Shown: one piece after another, positions 20,978 to 31,187 of the stretch
How positions within the stretch are numbered: the first letter of the stretch is position 1
Layout of the letters: every line of letters starts with the position of its first letter
Source of the DNA: Zygnema cylindricum
Taxonomy: Eukaryota; Streptophyta; Zygnematophyceae; Zygnematales; Zygnemataceae
DNA length: 61,879 nucleotides
NCBI GenBank assembly: GCA_037447655.1
Contig: JBBHKE010001246.1
Coordinates: forward strand, 233,849-295,727
Reading direction: 5' to 3'
Notes under the pieces: generated by a model
Told to the model about the DNA's origin: nothing
Seen by the model: only the letters and a program-made list of their open reading frames with translations
The model's database searches: none
Program-made: the position numbers and the translations under genes

Positions 20978-21465
20978 CTGGAGCTCATGAATGGTTCAAG
21001 CTCTATAAATCTTCACCAATCTCACCCATAACTCCTCAGCCTTGTAAATGTGAAGATGAGGAGTGGCCAAAGCTTGAGTGAGGTGCTTGAGAATGTAGTT
21101 CTTGGCAGCCATGTTTACATCCTCCCACATTTGAGTATCGTTTTCGTGGTCTTCACACTCGCCCCTCCTAGTACAATGGTAATAGGAGTGAGGGGTGTCT
21201 CCTTCCCTTTTCCCTTTTCTGACACACTGTTGTCTCTATCATCTGCCTCCTTCGCTGAGGCAGCCATTGCTACAGGAAACCATACTCCTCCAAATTGTGG
21301 TAGAGTACCCGAAGGTGGACGTTTCACTTGTCCACTGACGATACCCCAGTATCATTTTTCACACAAAGCTCCCATCATCATGGCTTCCCAATAGATAAAC
21401 CCTGATCAATTGAAGGTGCGCACCCTAGAGGGTGGGCCCATAACCTGCAATTTTGTGTCCTCCAT
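20978..21465 (-). pseudogene. gag: Element C gag N-terminal region, with several stops
   Basis: ATG at 21465 lies 20 nt inside the 5' LTR, the same distance as in element B. The frame reads MEDTKLQVMGPPSRV across the LTR end and PBS, then a stop follows FN. Further on, MMMGALCEK-stop-YWGIVSG and QVKRPPSGTLPQFGGVWFPV match element B (LLFEKHLWGIVSGQV, CPPPSFGGAYYGDSF). An Asp/Lys-rich stretch with no clear domain comes before the gag core. The start was chosen because element B and the A-family LTRs share the ATG-in-LTR arrangement. Confidence 0.8.
21431..21445 (-). promoter_or_regulatory. Primer-binding site of element C, half-tRNA iMet type
   Basis: Minus-strand GGTTATGGGCCCACC directly follows the 5' LTR end (ATTGCA), identical over 15 nt to element B and complementary to the anticodon arm of plant initiator tRNA-Met. 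The bases just downstream differ between B and C (ATCT, CTCT), so conservation stops about where tRNA complementarity stops. Confidence 0.87.
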
Positions 21466-22453
21466 TGGACTACAGTATACAAGAAGCCTCTAGATAGTAT
21501 TTAACTAACCCACTTCAAGCCACAACCACTGCTGCCCAAAAAGTCACACTGACAATTTGACTGCCTCATTGTGCAGCCTGGACTCCCCTGAGTCTGTAGC
21601 AAAAAGAATCAGTGAAAACAGCCAACATACTGAAAAGTTATAAGTCGGCAAAAATGCTAAGTTTATACAAACTCTCAAAGGGAGAGAGGTTCCTATCTAC
21701 TAATATTCTCTAAGTCCTAAATCCCTCTCACAACCCCTATCTATTGAAGTACGAACCAATCAGATCACTGTAGGGTACACAAAAGTACTATGGCCGATGT
21801 ACTTTTTTTACGGCCCATGTACGGCGACGCCATTAAGTGGACGCGTGTCCACTTTTCACTTTTCCTTATGTTCGCCGAAATTCCAGCGACCAAATGTCAT
21901 CCCTCCGCGTGGCGCCACGTCACACCACGTCCATAAACGCCAAAAGTGACAATTTTGCGATCACGGCATTGATGTACGCCGTCGGATGAGATTGAATATT
22001 AAATATCGGCCGTCAAAACAAATATCCAATTCATGTGTTTCGTGCGAGATAATGTTCGCACTATATAATACTTCGTTCCATGTTTGTCCGTTTGTAATTC
22101 CGTTAATTCAATTCATACACGTAACATTGTATAAATAATAATCAAACCTAATATATCCCAACGGACTCATACTACAGTGTGGTTAGAGCTAACAGCTAAG
22201 CCGTGTTCTGCCGGTCGGAGGTTCGAGTCTTGCCGGACACAACCTTTTGTACAGAGTGACATAAGTCACTCTTTAGCCCTGCCTGCTTAAGCTAGGAAAG
22301 CCATGGCTCAGCCACCCTCTCTATCCGTTAGTGACTACGACAAGTATGGTGGGAAGGGAGAGGAGGCGGAGGCAAGCTGTCCGTCTTTTTCTTTTTATTA
22401 TTTGTACTAAATTCAGACCTAAAAAATACCAAATAAAACTTCTAATTTCAACA
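21446..22453 (-). repeat. Element C LTR, right copy (5' LTR)
   Basis: 1008 bp. It diverges from the left copy by scattered substitutions, about 10 in the first 130 bp by eye. It keeps the tRNA-like segment and the gag start codon (21465-21463). Confidence 0.92.
22170..22240 (+). other. tRNA-like sequence in LTR C (right)
   Basis: Second copy of the tRNA-like segment: GGTTAGAGCTAACAGC then GGTTCGAGTCT (22220-22230). Both box-like motifs are unchanged from the left LTR although flanking bases differ (CATACTACAGTGT against CCTACGACAGGCT). Confidence 0.45.
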
Positions 22454-24545
22454 ATATTGTTAACGCTCACAAAAATAGGTAAAAAATACCCTAAACAATG
22501 TTTCCAACACAAATTTGAGTTTGTGCTAACAAAGATATTTGTAACAAACAACCTTTATTGTTCGCGGTCACAAAAGCAAGTAAAATAAACTCTGAAACCA
22601 TGTTTATAACACAAGTTTGTGTTTGCGCTAACAACAATAGTGGTAACAAACACTTTATATTGTTAACCCTCACAAAAATATTTAAAAAAACCCTAAACCA
22701 TGTTTCTAACACAAATTTGAGTTTGCGCTAACAAAGATATTTGTAACAAAAAAGGTTTATTGTTCGCGGTCACAAAAAGAGGTAAAATAAACCTCGAACC
22801 ATGTTTATAACACAAGTTTGTGTTTGCGCTAACAACAATAGTGGTAAAAAACTCTTTATATTGTTAACGCTCACAAAAATAGTTAAAAAAAATCCTAAAT
22901 CATGTTCCTAACACAAATTTGAGTTTTCGCTAACAAAGATATGTGTAACAAACAACGTTTATTGATCGTGGTCACAAAAGGAGGTAAAATAAACTCTCAA
23001 CCATGTTTATAACCTGGTTTGTAACAACAGTATGGTGGCAAACGTTGTTGCTCGGCTCGCGAAAATTGCTGGTGAACTTGCTGGTGGTTTGCTTCGACAG
23101 GGTATGGCGGCGGTTTATTGTTGGTAAAAAGAGGAAAAATAAGCCTTGTTTACAACACAAGTTTGTCTTTCCGCTAACAAAAATAGTGGTAAAAAACACT
23201 TTATACCGTTAACGTTCATAAAAACGTTTTAAAAAACCCCTAAACAATGTTTCTAACACAAATTTGAGTTTGCGCTTAAAAAGATTTTTGTAACAAACTA
23301 CGTTTATTGTTCCCGGTCACAAAAAGAGGTAAAATAAACTACCAACCATGTTTATAACCCAAGTTTTTTTTAGTGCTAACAACAATAGTGGTAACAAACA
23401 CTTTATATTGTTAACTCTTATAAAATAGTTTAAAAAACCCCTAAACCATGTTTTAACACAAATTTGAGTTTGCGCTAACAAAGATATTTGTAACAAACAA
23501 CGTTTATTGTTCTCAGTCACAAAAAGAGGTAAAATAAACTCCGAACCATGTTTATAACACAAGTTTGTGTTTGTGCTAACAACAATAGTGGTAATAGACA
23601 CTTTATATTGTTAACCCTCATAAAATAGTTTAAAAAACCCCTAAACCATGTTTCTAACACAAATTTGAGTTTGCGCTAACAAAGATTTTTGTAACAAACG
23701 AAGTTTATTGTTCCGAGTCACAAAAAGAGGTAGAATAAACTACCAACCATGTTTATAACCCAAGTTTTTGTTTGTGCTAACAACAATAGTTGTAACAAAC
23801 ACTTTATATTGTTAACACTTTCAAAAATAGGTGAAAAAAAAACCCTAAACAATGTTTCTAACACAAATTTGAGTTTTTGATAACAAAGATATTTGTAACA
23901 AGGAACGTTTATTGTTTTTGGTCACACAAAGAGGTAAAATAAACTCCGAACCATGTTTATAACACAAGTTTGTGTTTGCGCTAACAAAGATAGTGGTAAC
24001 AAACTCTATATATTGTTAACGCTTATAAAATAGTTTAAATAACCCCTAAACCATGTTTCTAACACAAATTTGAGGTTGCACTAACAAAGATTTTTGTAAC
24101 AAACAATGTTTATTGTTCGGGCTCAAAAAAAGAGGTAGAATAAACTTCAAACCATGTTTATAACCCAAGTTTTTGTTAGCGCTAACAACAATAGTTGTAA
24201 CAAACACTTTATATTGTTAACGCTCACAAAAATAGGTAAAAAAAAATCTAAACAATGTTTCTAACACAAATTTGAGTTTGCGCTAGCAAAGATATTTGTA
24301 ACAAACAACGTTTATTGTTCGCGGTCCCAAAAAGAGGAAAAATAAACTCTGAACCATGTTTATAACACAAGTTTGTGTTTGCGCTAACAACAATAGTGGT
24401 AAGAAACACTTTATATTGTAAACGCTCATAAAAATAGTTAAAAAAATCCCTAACCATGTATCAAACACAAATTTGAGTTTGCGGTAACAAACATATTTGT
24501 AACAAACAACGTTTATTATTCGCGGTCACAAAAAGAGGTAAAATA
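22454..24545 (+). repeat. 202-bp dimeric satellite, + orientation, segment 4
   Basis: About ten dimer units between elements C and A. One unit near 23013-23130 is an outlier: GC-rich and strongly diverged over about 115 bp before normal satellite resumes (TTTATTGTTGGTAAAAAGAGG). The segment ends with the left AAATA duplication of element A. Confidence 0.95.
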
Positions 24546-25393
24546 TGTTGGTTTTGGAAACCTTTAGTCCTCTCTATATCTCGTGTGTGACAAAGAGAGT
24601 CTAGACTTAGCTAGTTTTTGTGTATAGAATGAGTTGACGTATAGAAGATGTGGTGTGGTATGTAACTCCAAAGGGATTTCAAAGATTTGGTACACTCTAT
24701 GTACATGTGTTGGTATGTGGGGATGTCAAGCTTGTTTGACTTGGTTAACAAAGTACATATTTACTTGAGGGACCAGATTTACACGTGGAGGTTCATCTTC
24801 GGTGATGAGTGAATACACGGACGGCGGACGGAGTTCGCCGTCATTTTTGGAAGAGAAATATTGACCGAGCAGTCATTTCAGTGGACTAACTTTGACTGCG
24901 TATTTTAGCAGCGGCTAGGGTTAAGGATTGATGTAAATACTTGTACGCTAGATGGCGGGGTTTAGTTTGATTAATGTTTAGTGTACCAACACACCACGGT
25001 TAATGTGGTACGATTTAGATCAGCTGTAAGTTCACTTTGTATATGTAGGACTTAGAATATTTTGGAGTTAGGAATTTAGTGAATGGGAAACTGCGAAGCA
25101 GTTTTTGTGTCTTTTTGAATTGCAAAATCAGTTTTTGAGTCTTTTTGAATTGCAAAATCATTGTGATCTTTTGGCAGAACCCTGTGAAATTTTGCATGTG
25201 GTTTCTTTGTTATACTCTTTATATCGTTGCAAATTTAAATACCTGGTGTGTGTCTGGTTTGCTTGGGGCTTCATTGTGAAGTCGGTCTTTTTGTGGTTTC
25301 GTTGAGAGTTTCCTCTTTTGTAAATCTGAATATTATGGCAACTGTTGGTGCATCTTCTTCCTCCTCTGGGTCACCGGTTATCTCAAGTCAACA
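24546..25393 (+). repeat. Element A 5' LTR
   Basis: 848 bp, TGTTGGTTTTGG to CAAGTCAACA. It contains an ACACGTGG G-box-like motif (about 24781), a TATA-like TATATG followed by TAGGACTTAG (25040-25055), and ATG at 25335, which starts gag 59 nt before the LTR end. Confidence 0.92.
25040..25045 (+). promoter_or_regulatory. Probable TATA box of element A 5' LTR
   Basis: TATATGTAGGACTTAG; the 3' LTR has the same at 29208-29213. The TAGGACTTAG block recurs in solo LTRs 1 and 3. It lies 295 nt upstream of the gag ATG. Confidence 0.5.
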
Positions 25394-25691
25394 AAATGAT
25401 GCTTCCATGAGAGAGTTTCATGAATTTAAACGGAAGCCTGATGAGACTCCTTTCACTATGTACAACCACCTTGCTAACCTTTGTGTTCGAACTCGAGAAG
25501 ATATCAAAAATCTGTTAATAATTGTTAAGTTTGAACACGAGTTGTTGAAATCCCTTGACCTGAAGACGACCCAAAATTTAGAAAATTGGACAGCTGAGAA
25601 AGCTCTCAATGGTCTTCATTATGCGGATGACAGCGGTGTGGAGGCTACGGCAAAGGGAAGCGTGGAGTTAGCATGTGACATCAATGGTTAG
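25335..25691 (+). pseudogene. gag: Element A gag remnant fused to protease end
   Basis: ATG at 25335 inside the 5' LTR opens MATVGASSSSSGSPVISSQQ; the frame passes the LTR end into NDASMREFHEFKRKPDETPF and a short gag-like helix region (MYNHLANLCVRTRED, FEHELLKSLDL). Near residue 97 it changes to protease-like DDSGVEATAKGSVELACDIN and stops. No CCHC knuckle or DSGA motif is present, so roughly 0.9 kb has been deleted. A longer upstream open frame exists, but the ATG at 25335 is preferred because it is conserved in five LTRs of this group. Confidence 0.78.
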
Positions 25692-25710
25692 ATTGTAAAG
25701 AGGACCTTAC

Positions 25711-26316
25711 ATGATGTTTTCTATATTTCTAAAATTTAAGAAAAAAGTGTTTTCCACTTCGGTAGCTGAAATGAAAGGTTTTGAAATTTTGCAAAAGAAT
25801 GGGAAAAAAGTAGTAAGCAAAGATGGGAGAGTAGCCTTGGTAGGAACTAGAGGCCCAAACTTGTTGTACCGGATGGACTTGGCTAATGAACTTGACTTTG
25901 CATACACAAGTGTCCTTTCGAAAAATGTTTTGTGGCATAAGAGGCTCGGTCATGTTCATCACCAAAAACTTGATAAAATGGTGAAACAAAAAATGATAGA
26001 TGGCGTCATATTAGGACAAAAAGATACTCATGTATGTGATGGTTGTGTTTTAGGGAAGCTTCACAAGCTGCCCCTACCTCAAACCGCGGATAACCAGGCT
26101 ACGGATTTACTGGAAATTATTCATTCCGACGTGTGGGGACCGTCTAAAGTCCCTTCCTTTAGTGGCAGCCGGTTTTTAGTAACATTTACAGATGACTTCT
26201 CGTGGAAGAGCCGAGTTTACTTCATGAAGGAGAAGAGTGAAGTGTTCACTCACTTGAAGCATTTTTGCACGTGGGCCGAAAAGCTTCACGGGACACCGAT
26301 TCTATCTCTTCGATAA
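25711..26316 (+). pseudogene. pol: Element A integrase N-terminus and first part of the core
   Basis: 201 residues. The HHCC zinc site is complete: H76 and H81 (LWHKRLGHVHH), C109 and C112 (HVCDGCVLGK). First catalytic Asp at 140 (IIHSDVWGPSKVP), then FTDDFSWKSRVYF. The frame is lost near 26310: the second catalytic motif appears one frame over (FDNNGGEYISNAF). The first ~70 residues are the end of the protease/spacer region. Confidence 0.9.
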
Positions 26317-26671
26317 CAACGGGGGAGAATATATTTCGAATGCATTCTCGGATTATTTAAGGGAACACGACATATCTCGTCAGTTTATTGTTCCCTATAC
26401 TCAGGAGCAAAATGGATTATCCGAAAGACTTAACCGGACTTTAACGGAGAGTGCAAAATCTATGATGTTGGATAAAGGGATAGATTTGAGGTTTTGGGGT
26501 GAGGCTTTCTCTTGTGCATCTTATATTAGGAATAGAATAGAAACTAAGGTGGTAAAAGGGAAGACACCTTATGAAATGTGGACCGGAAAGAAACCCAATG
26601 TAAGTCTTTTTCAGGTTTTTGGTAGTAGTGTTTTATTTTGTATAATCTTCCAATTTCTAAGCTTCATCTAA
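26309..26671 (+). pseudogene. pol: Element A integrase core, second half
   Basis: The frame containing FDNNGGEYISNAFSDYLREH (second Asp) and YTQEQNGLSERLNRTLTES (catalytic Glu) is open to the stop at 26671, with FWGEAFSCASYIRNRIETK and TPYEMWTGKKPNVSLFQVFG. Ser before the Asp-Asn-Gly-Gly motif is replaced and one extra Asn is present. The frame shifts again near 26630 after VFGSSV. Confidence 0.88.
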
Positions 26672-27126
26672 AATCTGTCGCAGGAATTTTTATGGGTTAT
26701 GATGATGAGTTAGTAGGCTATACAGTTTACAACCCAGACAGGAAAACTCTTCAAGTTGCTAGGAATATTCAGGTTAAGGAAGAAAGTCAGTTGGTCGATG
26801 TTTTTGGCATGACAGATTTTGAGAAAAATGCTAAAAATCAACAATTTGTAATTTTTGAAAATGTTCCTCTTTCCTCTTTCACAAGTTCTTCCTCTATTCC
26901 CACTCCGATCATTCCGGTTGCCAAACCTGTACAACAAGCTCCTCCTCCTCCTCCTCCTCCTCGGCGGCAGCTGAAGGATCCAAAAGATCCTGCCTCAGAT
27001 TTTCCGGGGGGAAGAAGGCAAAGCAGCAGGCTGCAAGGTCAACTGGCGGAACATGCCTTATTTTCTGCAACCATAATGGAGCCAATCACCATACAACAAG
27101 CCTTTTCAGCCCCGGAAAAGGATTAA
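26638..27126 (+). pseudogene. pol: Element A integrase C-terminus and proline-rich spacer
   Basis: 162 residues: SKLHLKSVAGIFMGYDDELV (the GKPGYF-like end of copia integrase), then an acidic spacer, a run of eight prolines from a CTC/CCT repeat near 26940, and GGRRQSSRLQGQ, the usual basic patch before RT. Two stop codons in a row (27124-27129) interrupt what is otherwise one frame with the RT piece at 27151. Confidence 0.85.
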
Positions 27127-27150
27127 TAAATCTCCGCGACAAATGATGAA

Positions 27151-27573
27151 ATGCGTTCGATAATGGCGACTCAAACTTGGGAGCTTGTGAAGCTTCCGCC
27201 GGATCGAAAGGCCATAGGTTGTAAATGGGTTTTTAAAGTTAAGCTAAATCTAGATAATTCTATTGAAAGATATAAAGCTAGGCTTGTTGCAAAGGGGTAT
27301 AGTCAGAAGAAGGGAATTGATTATGAGGAGACTTTCTCTCCGGTTATCCCATTTCCAACTAATAGAATTCTTTTGTCTTTAGCAGCCATTGAGGAAATGG
27401 AACTCCATCAAATGGATGTTAAGACACCTTTCTTGCATGGAGATTTTGAGGAAGTGATTTATATGAGGCAACCTGAAATGTATGCAGAGACTGGAAAAGA
27501 AAATTTGGTCTGTAAACTGTCGAAATCTTTGTACGGTCTGAAGCAAGCTCCACGAAATCTTTGTACGGTCTGA
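27151..27573 (+). pseudogene. pol: Element A reverse transcriptase, N-terminal part
   Basis: ATQTWELVKLPPDRKAIGCK, ERYKARLVAKGYSQKKGIDY, first catalytic Asp at residue 89 (LHQMDVKTPFLHGDF), then SLYGLKQAPR. The frame is broken by a tandem duplication of 32 bp: copy 1 at 27523-27554 and copy 2 at 27555-27586 (AAATCTTTGTACGGTCTGA...). As 32 is not a multiple of three the second copy enters another frame. Confidence 0.92.
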
Positions 27574-27586
27574 GGCAAGCTCCACG
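27523..27586 (+). repeat. 32-bp tandem duplication in element A RT
   Basis: Two adjacent 32-bp copies differ at one position (GAAGC against GAGGC). They cover the SLYGLKQAP coding motif and cause a frameshift. Confidence 0.92.
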
Positions 27587-28649
27587 TCAATGGAATGTGA
27601 AACTAGATGAGTTTCTAACTGGTCTCAGTTTTGAGAGGATTAGTTCAGATCACCCAGTCTATGTTAAGGAAAGAGAAGAAGGGATGTTTTACATTGCTGT
27701 GTATGTAGATGATTTGCTACTACTGAGTACGTCATTAAATGAGATTAAGAAAATAAAGGTAGTATTGAATTCGAGATTTGAGATGAAAGATTTAGGAGAG
27801 GCAAAGTATATTCTCGGGATTCAAGTAGAAAGGGATAGAGATAGAAGAATAATCTATTTAGCACAACGGGAAGCAATTGGGAATATTCTTGAGAAGTTTG
27901 GCATGGCAGAGGCAAAGGGAAGTGCCACTCCCATGGAATTCAAGCAAAAGGTGAAAGTTATGGAGACCGAGGGAGGAGTCATTTTTGATGACACCTTCGA
28001 ATTAGGGGAGGCAGATTTTATGGCTGCCATTCCATATCGTCAAATTGTTGGTAGCCTAATCTACTTCATGAACTGCACATGCCCGGACATCGCGGCTGTA
28101 GTTGGTGCTCTAAGCCGGAGTTTACAAAATCCGAGGAGATTAGATTGGGAGGCAGCAAAGAGGGTCTTTCGATATCTTGCAAGGACACGAAATCTACAAC
28201 TCGCTCTCGGTGGAGAAGAGGTCAAGATTCAAACTTAGAGCGATGCGATCTACGAGGACATGCCAAGCCGGCACTCCACCACTAGATTTATTCTAAATAT
28301 TGGAAGTGGAACATGTTGCTAGAGCAGCAAGCTTCAGAAAGTCACAACTTAGTCTACAATGGAGGCTGAATACATGGCAGCCTGCTCAACTGTTAAGGAG
28401 TTACTTTGGGTAAAGTCTCTCATTCAAGAACTTCACTTTATGCAATCTGGACCTCAAATAGTGTGGTGTGACAACCAGGATGCTATAGCTATTGCATCTA
28501 ACCCAAGTCATCACTTAAAAAGCAAGCACATTGATATAAAGTTGCATTTTGTAAGAGAGAACGTGGTGAACAAAATTTTAAAACTCAGTTATTTGCCGAA
28601 TGAGATGATGGTAGCAGATATGATGACTAAGTCTTTTTCCTACACCTAA
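27587..28649 (+). pseudogene. pol: Element A reverse transcriptase C-terminal part and RNase H
   Basis: One frame throughout: RQWNVKLDEFLTGLSFERIS, FYIAVYVDDLLLLS (catalytic YVDD), FEMKDLGEAKYILGIQVERD, IVGSLIYFMNCTCPDIAA, WEAAKRVFRYLARTRNL, then a stop at 28236, SDAIYED (RNase H Asp), two more stops near 28315-28355, MEAEYMAACSTVKELLW (Glu), VWCDNQDAIAIASNPSHH (Asp), KSKHIDIKLHFVRENV, and MMVADMMTKSFSYT before the final stop. RT and RNase H active residues are present; only nonsense changes break it. Confidence 0.9.
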
Positions 28650-28700
28650 GTTGAAGTTTTGTAGAGAGGCATGTGGACTTAGTGGCTGAGAGAGTCTAAA

Positions 28701-28712
28701 GGATTAGGGGAG
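28701..28712 (+). promoter_or_regulatory. Polypurine tract of element A
   Basis: GGATTAGGGGAG directly precedes the 3' LTR (TGTTGG). It ends in the same (A)GGGGAG as element B. Confidence 0.8.
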
Positions 28713-29533
28713 TGTTGGTTTTGGAAACCTTTAAGTCTCTCTATATCTCGTGTGTGAGAACGAGAGTCTAGACTAAGCCAATTTTTTGTGTATAGACTGA
28801 GTTGACGTAGACAAGATGTGGTAAGGTAAGTAACTCCAAAGGGAGTTCAGAGATTTGGTACACTCTATGTACACGTGTCGGTTTGTGGGGAAGTCAAGTT
28901 TAGAAAACTTGGTTGACAAAGTACATATTTACTTTAGGGACCAGATTTACACGTGGAGGTTCATCTTCGGTGATGAATGAATATGCGGACGGCGGACAGA
29001 GTTCACCGTCATTTTTGGAAGAGAAATATTGACTGAAGAGTCATTTTAGTGGACTAATTTTGATTGTGTATTTTAGCAGCGGCTAGGGTTAAGGATTAAT
29101 GTAAATACTTATACAGTAGATGGTGCGGTTTAGTTTGATTAATGTGTAGTGTACTGACACACCACGGTTAATGTGGTAATGTTTAGATCAGCTGTAGGTT
29201 CAATTTGTATATGTAGGACTTAGAAGATTTTAGAGTTAGGAATTTAGTGAATGGAAAACTGCAAAGCAGTTTTTGTATTTTTTTTTTGAATTGCACGATC
29301 ATTCTGATCTTTAAGCAAAACCTTATGAAATTCATCATGAGTTTTCTTTGTTATACTTTTTATATTGTGGCAAATTTGGAGACCTAGTGTTAGTCTGGAT
29401 TGCTAAAGCCTTCATTGTGAAGTCAATCTTTTTCTGGCTTCTGTGAGAATTTCCCCTTTTATAATTTGAATATTATGGCAATGGCTAGTACTTCTTCTTC
29501 CTCCTCTGGGTCACAAAATGCCTCAAATCAACA
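28713..29533 (+). repeat. Element A 3' LTR
   Basis: 821 bp, TGTTGGTTTTGG to AAATCAACA. It keeps TATATGTAGGACTTAG (from 29208) and, 59 nt from its end, an ATG (29475) opening MAMASTSSSSSGSQNASNQQ, a gag N-terminus that here runs out into satellite. Confidence 0.92.
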
Positions 29534-31187
29534 AAATAAACTCCGATCCGTGTTTATAACACAACTTTGTGTTTGCGCTCACCAGAATAAGAGTAACAAA
29601 CTCTTTTTATTGTTAACGCTCACAAAATAGTTAAAAAAAACCCTTAAACCATGTTTCTAACCCAAATTTGAGTTTGCGCTAACAAAAATATTTGTAACAA
29701 ACAACGTATATTGTTCGCGGTCACAAAATGAGGTAAAATTATCTCCAAACCATGTTTATGACACAAGTTTGTGTTTGCCCTAACAACAATAGTGGAAACA
29801 AACAATTTATATAGTTAACACTCACAAAAATAGTTTAAAAAAACCCTAAACCATGTTTGTGACACAAATTTGAGTTTGGGCTAACAAAGATATTTGTAAC
29901 AAACAACGTTTATTGTTCACGGTCACAAAAAGAGGTAGAATAAACTCCGTACCATGTTTATAACCCAAATTTTTGTTTTCGCTAACAACAATAGTTGTTA
30001 CAAACACTATATAATGTCAACGCTTACAAAAATCGTTAAAAAAAACCCTAAACCATGTTTCTAACACAAATTTGAGTTTTTGCTAACAAGGATATTTGTA
30101 GCAAACACATTTATTGTTCGCGGTCACAAAAAGAGGAAAAATATACTCTGAACCATGTTTATAATATAAGTTTGTGTTTGCGCTATCAACAATAATGGTA
30201 ACAGACTCTTTATATTGTTAACGCTCACAAAAATAGTTAAAATAACCCTAATCCATGTTTCTAACACAAATTTGAGTTTGGGCTAACAAAGATATTTGTA
30301 ACAAACAACGTTTATTATTTGCGGTCACAAAAAAAGGTAGAATAAACTCCGTACCATGTTTATAACCCAAGTTTTTGTTTGCGCTAACAACCATAGTTGT
30401 AACAAACACTATATAATGTTAACGCTCACAAAAATGGTTAAAAAAAACCCTAAACCATGTTTCTAACACAAATTTGAGTTTGTGCTAACAAGGATATTTG
30501 TAACAAGGATATTTGTAACAAACACATTTATTGTTCGCCGTCACAAAAAGAGGAAAAATATACTCTGAACCATGTTTATAATATAAGTTTGTGTTTGCGC
30601 TAACAATAATAGTGGTAACAAACTCTTTATATTGCTAAAGCTCACAAAAATTGTTAAAAAAAACCTTTAACCATGTTTCTAACACAAATTTGAGTTTGCG
30701 CTAACAAAGATATTTGTAACAAACTACGTTTATTGTTCTTGATCACAAATAGAGGTTAATTTAACTCCGAACCATGATTATAACACAATTTTGAGTTTGC
30801 GCTAACAACAATAATGGTAACAAACACTTTATATTGTTAAAGCTCACAAAAATAATTAAAAAAAATCCCAAACCATGTCTTTAACACAAATTTGAGTTTT
30901 TTGCTAACAAAGATATTTGTAACAAAAATGATTTATTTTTGCAGTCACAAAAAGAGTTAAAATAAACTCCGAACCATGTGTATAAAAAAAATTTGTGTTT
31001 GTGCTAAAAACAATAGTTGTAACAAACACTTTATATTGTTAACGCACAAAAAAATAGTTAAAATAAACTCCAAACCATGTTTCTAGCACAAATTTGAGTT
31101 TGCGCTATCAAAGATATTTGTAACAAACAACGTTTATTGTTCGTGGTCACAAAAAGAGGTAAAATAAACTCCCAACCATGTTTATTA
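29534..31187 (+). repeat. 202-bp dimeric satellite, + orientation, segment 5
   Basis: About eight dimer units. One unit near 30485-30520 has a 20-bp internal duplication (two copies of GGATATTTGTAACAA). The unit before solo LTR 3 ends in TTTATTA, the left duplication TATTA (31183-31187). Confidence 0.95.

Larger units (their letters stand above)
16096..22453 (-). mobile_element. Element C: full-length but decayed Ty1/copia retrotransposon
   Basis: 6358 bp in minus orientation with a perfect 5-bp duplication ATATT (16091-16095, 22454-22458). LTRs are 1009 bp (16096-17104) and 1008 bp (21446-22453), with several percent divergence by eye, more than in element B. The order gag, protease, integrase, RT, RNase H on the minus strand defines Ty1/copia. 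All domains are recognisable, but at least nine stops or frameshifts interrupt the polyprotein and the protease catalytic Asp is replaced. The element cannot make a working polyprotein. Confidence 0.95.
24546..29533 (+). mobile_element. Element A: decayed Ty1/copia retrotransposon of a second family
   Basis: 4988 bp in + orientation with a perfect 5-bp duplication AAATA (24541-24545, 29534-29538). LTRs are 848 bp (24546-25393) and 821 bp (28713-29533), about 10% or more different by eye, so this is probably the oldest of the three internal-bearing elements. The 3.3-kb internal region has integrase, RT and RNase H in copia order, but gag is fused by deletion to the end of protease: the zinc knuckle and protease active site are missing. 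Several stops, frameshifts and a 32-bp duplication break the rest. Solo LTRs 1, 2 and 3 belong to related subfamilies. Confidence 0.94.

Noticed and set aside
11642-22458. Elements B and C as one nested or composite insertion
   Set aside because: Each has its own target duplication (AAAGA, ATATT), and 87 bp of satellite separates them.
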